Assembly (NCBI GenBank): GCA_037349495.1
Contig: CP140198.1
Coordinates: 1,090,001 to 1,154,000 of the forward strand
Reading direction: 5' to 3'
Source: Lotmaria passim
Lineage: Eukaryota; Euglenozoa; Kinetoplastea; Trypanosomatida; Trypanosomatidae
Length of the DNA: 64,000 bases
Below are positions 61,849 to 64,000 of the stretch, one piece after another; position 1 is the stretch's first letter, and the number at the start of each line of letters is the position of its first letter. The translations under genes and the position numbers were made by a program. The notes beneath the pieces were generated by a model. It was not told where the DNA came from. It saw only the letters and a program-made list of their open reading frames with translations, and ran no database searches.

Positions 61849-62625
61849 TTACCCACTACCTATCGTGAGGAAAAAAGAAGGCTGAAACAAAGGACTGCAA
61901 GTATCGTGTTTGGGTCTTCGCCTCTCAGTGCTGGTTTGTTAGTAAAAAGAAAAGGTGGCAAGACAGCAGTAGAGGGAGAGAGGCTGCAACAACAGCAAAA
62001 AAAAAAAAAGCAGAGAGAAATAAGTGACTCAGGGCATGACATGAACATGTACTTACGCTTCTCGCCCGCTTTGAAAACAGAAGACAGTTGGAACGATGTT
62101 GAGGAGAAAGGTGGTGAAAGTCTCCTCTTGAAAAAGCTCACAGTTCCAAATACAATCATCTTTTTTTAACTGAAGTCATCAAAGTGATGATGCACTCGTA
62201 TCTCTTGTGCGTTTCCTGTTAGCTGGATATGTATGTACTTATGTGTGTGTATGTGTGTGTTTTTTTTTGTTGTTGTTGTTGTTCCTGCTTTTATTCATTT
62301 GCTTTGTTTTCGAGCTACACTTACATTTCTTTTTTTTTTTCCTCTCTTTTTAAGCTTGTGAAGAATGCAGTAGCACAGACAACGCTGCCAACTGGCTGTG
62401 TAGAAAAGCAGCGAGAGTCCACAATCAACGATCACCCGAAGCACACAGGACGCACAATTCCCTACAGCCGATTCACTGAGCGCTTCTAATGCGTAAAAAG
62501 CCTGGACGGAAGGTCAGACATGCTCCTTGAAAGCTACGTACACACTCGGAGTCGTTTCAGCCCTTATGCAGAGACTTAGAGCCGGTTGCGCTTGCTTGAG
62601 AAGGCAAGGAATCCCCTACCATCTT
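61849..62625. other. Intergenic spacer between LRR and RNase III-like genes
   Basis: Contains an A run at 61997-62009, T runs at 62161 and 62331, a GT-rich stretch (62238-62285) and a less A-rich 3' UTR of the RNase III-like gene. No other gene supported. Confidence 0.55.
61860..61861 (-). promoter_or_regulatory. Predicted trans-splice acceptor of the LRR gene
   Basis: Minus strand GCCTTCTTTTTTCCTCACGATAG ends in AG 12 nt from the ATG, an unusually short leader; a second AG lies 4 nt further on. Confidence 0.5.
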
Positions 62626-63300
62626 TTATACGAGAAACGGAAGCACTTCAGTGGCAACGAAACGGTTCGCCATGTCGTACCCGTGCTCAAGCAGCACTGC
62701 GGCCACCATAGCCTTCACACAGCCAGCTGCGTACGGCTCAGGAAGCGCCTGCGTCCCGCCCGCGGTGCTCTGCGCCGCAAGCCAGCGCACCATCCCTTTG
62801 GAGGATCTCAGTCGCTCTTTGGAGAATAAATCGGCGGACGCGTCGGTGAGCACCATGTGCTCCATCATCCAATGGTCTCGCAGCACGCGGCACAGTGCAG
62901 TGTCGCTCATCAGAAAAGCGAGCAAGGACGTGTACTCATCTCGCCGGATGCCTTCAAAAGTGGAGAGAACCCATAAGCTCGCAGCCTTTTCGAGGAGCGC
63001 CTCACCTGTCGGGATTAAGGGCTGCATCGTACCGGATGCGCCAGCGCTTGTAGTGAAGCTCGGGTGGACGAAGACTTGCAAATAGCGGCCGTGATGGCGC
63101 TGGGGGATGTCGGGGAACGACTTGTGAAGCAAGCGTGACAGCTCCGCTGCCCATCGCGGGGGTGGAATAAAAGGCAGCGGAGCAGCCGGTATTCGTGGCT
63201 GACAGAAAATGTCATGATACGTCGCAGCGGTGCCTGACGCCGTCAGGTCCAACAACACACCCAGCATGTCCTGCGCTCGCCTAGGAGCGCAGCGCCGCAT
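62626..63300 (-). CDS. RNase III-like protein, apparently non-catalytic (224 aa)
   Basis: A 224-aa protein. The basic start MRRCAPRRAQ could be a mitochondrial presequence (Met12 is an alternative start). From residue ~78 it is collinear with an RNase III domain: VHPSF (usual HRSY/HPSY), GEALLEKAASLWVL in place of the signature NERLEFLGDAVL, RRDEYTSLLAFLMSDTALCRVLRD for the middle helices, and AAGCVKAMVAAVLLEHGYDMANRFV for the last signature DALEALIGAIYLDGG. The acidic catalytic residues of both signatures are replaced. Such pseudo-RNase III proteins occur in mitochondrial ribosomes and RNA-editing complexes, so a mitochondrial structural role is likely but inferred. Confidence 0.6.
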   Translation of the reverse strand: MRRCAPRRAQDMLGVLLDLTASGTAATYHDIFCQPRIPAAPLPFIPPPRWAAELSRLLHKSFPDIPQRHHGRYLQVFVHPSFTTSAGASGTMQPLIPTGEALLEKAASLWVLSTFEGIRRDEYTSLLAFLMSDTALCRVLRDHWMMEHMVLTDASADLFSKERLRSSKGMVRWLAAQSTAGGTQALPEPYAAGCVKAMVAAVLLEHGYDMANRFVATEVLPFLV

Positions 63301-63882
63301 CCTTGTCTTCTCGCCTGATACTACCGACTACAAAAACTCCTCTCACAGGCTATTTGTTGTTGTTGTTGAAGGCTGTGCTGTGTTTCAGTAGTGCATAAAA
63401 TAAAAGCGCTCTTTTTTTCTTTTCGCAAAATGCCACACTTGGCTGCTCATCCTAATCTCAGTCTCTCTTTGTTTCTTTGCTGCAACAAAATAAAAGAAAA
63501 GGGGGAAATAGAAAAGGTCGAAAAAAAAAAAAAGAGTGAACGAAGCAGAGCATAATGAGTGATTCGAGGCAGGAAAGTCAACTGCGCCACAGCAGCAGGT
63601 GTTCCTTCTCACCTTTTCATTAGATGAGTGGGCAAAGCAGTAAACGGATGGTGCAGCGAAGGCACATGACAAGAGCTTCTCTCTCAGCGTTGCTTCTCAA
63701 AAAGAAAGAAAAAAGACGAGTGCTCTCTGCTTTTCTTGTTTCTTCTTTTTTTGTTGTTGTTGTTGTGCGCGTGGCTGTTCTATTTTTGTTTTCTAGCAGA
63801 ACAATTTGAAGTACAGTTACAAGATGCACCGACGCTGGCTGGCATTCACACGCAACGAGAAGACGAAAGAGAGACGTCATGA
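63301..63882. other. Intergenic spacer at the right end
   Basis: Contains TTG repeats near 63355-63370 and 63751-63765, an A run at 63520-63533 and a T-rich splice tract equivalent on minus. No gene supported. Confidence 0.5.
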
Positions 63883-64000
63883 TCAGAAACCTCGACGTTT
63901 TGGAGCGGATCGCGTAGGAAAAAGGGGGGATGAAAAGGTCTTGTTTTTACCATCTTGGGAAGTGCCTCCACTGGCCAGCAAGAGCTGCTGGCGCGCAATC
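63883..64000 (-). CDS. Possible C-terminal end of the next gene
   Basis: In one minus-strand frame the last 118 bases read open from the edge to TGA (63883-63885), ending SAPKRRGF, with the most GC-rich third positions of the three frames near the edge. The rest of the gene would be outside the window. Only composition supports it. Confidence 0.3.
   Translation of the reverse strand, partial: IARQQLLLASGGTSQDGKNKTFSSPLFPTRSAPKRRGF

Overview
The window is nuclear DNA of a trypanosomatid (Kinetoplastea). All 20 recognisable or long genes lie on the minus strand. They are intronless and GC-rich, and are separated by 0.5-2.3 kb spacers full of A runs on the plus strand, which are U runs in the transcript. 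Long pyrimidine tracts followed by AG precede many start codons, as expected for a polycistronic unit matured by spliced-leader trans-splicing. The whole window therefore looks like one directional gene cluster transcribed from right (64000) to left (1), with no strand switch. The genus cannot be fixed from sequence alone. From memory and unchecked, ArgRS and a tandem P0 pair lie near each other on Leishmania chromosome 27, so this may be the syntenic block.

In transcription order (right to left): a possible partial gene tail (63883-64000); a small RNase III-like protein that seems to lack catalytic residues (62626-63300); an LRR protein (60640-61848); an armadillo-like protein (59052-59963); a SAM/CCCH zinc-finger/KH protein ending in an orphan helicase C-terminal lobe (56192-57796); arginyl-tRNA synthetase (52048-54132); an F-box/JmjC protein (49152-50987); a membrane protein (46952-48250); and three uncharacterised proteins (44041-45765, 41339-42322, 38091-40094).

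Next come a large MEKK/STE11-type kinase (31129-35811); a tandem pair of ribosomal stalk protein P0 genes whose coding regions are virtually identical (29064-30041, 27118-28095); a small unknown protein (25852-26286); a 401-aa protein whose C-terminal two thirds resemble a reverse transcriptase/RNase H module (23709-24914); VPS16 (18509-22993); an ethanolamine/choline kinase (16046-17989); an AlbA_2/Schlafen-type protein (12130-14946); ESCRT-III VPS2 (10629-11276); NOC1/MAK21 (6053-8551); proteasome RPN3 (3958-4962); and a multi-domain cyclic-nucleotide-binding protein that runs off the left edge (1-2945).

Neighbours are not functionally related in an operon sense. The mix is housekeeping: ribosome biogenesis and translation (P0, NOC1, ArgRS), proteasome, endolysosomal traffic (VPS16, VPS2), phospholipid synthesis and signalling. 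The most interesting items are the RT/RNase H-like gene, the orphan-helicase KH protein, the pseudo-RNase III, the homogenised P0 pair, a possible alternative trans-splicing switch at ArgRS, and two spacers with clustered stem-loops that may encode or contain structured RNA. No tRNA, rRNA, CRISPR array or intact transposon was recognised. All assignments are by eye from translated sequence; no search was run.
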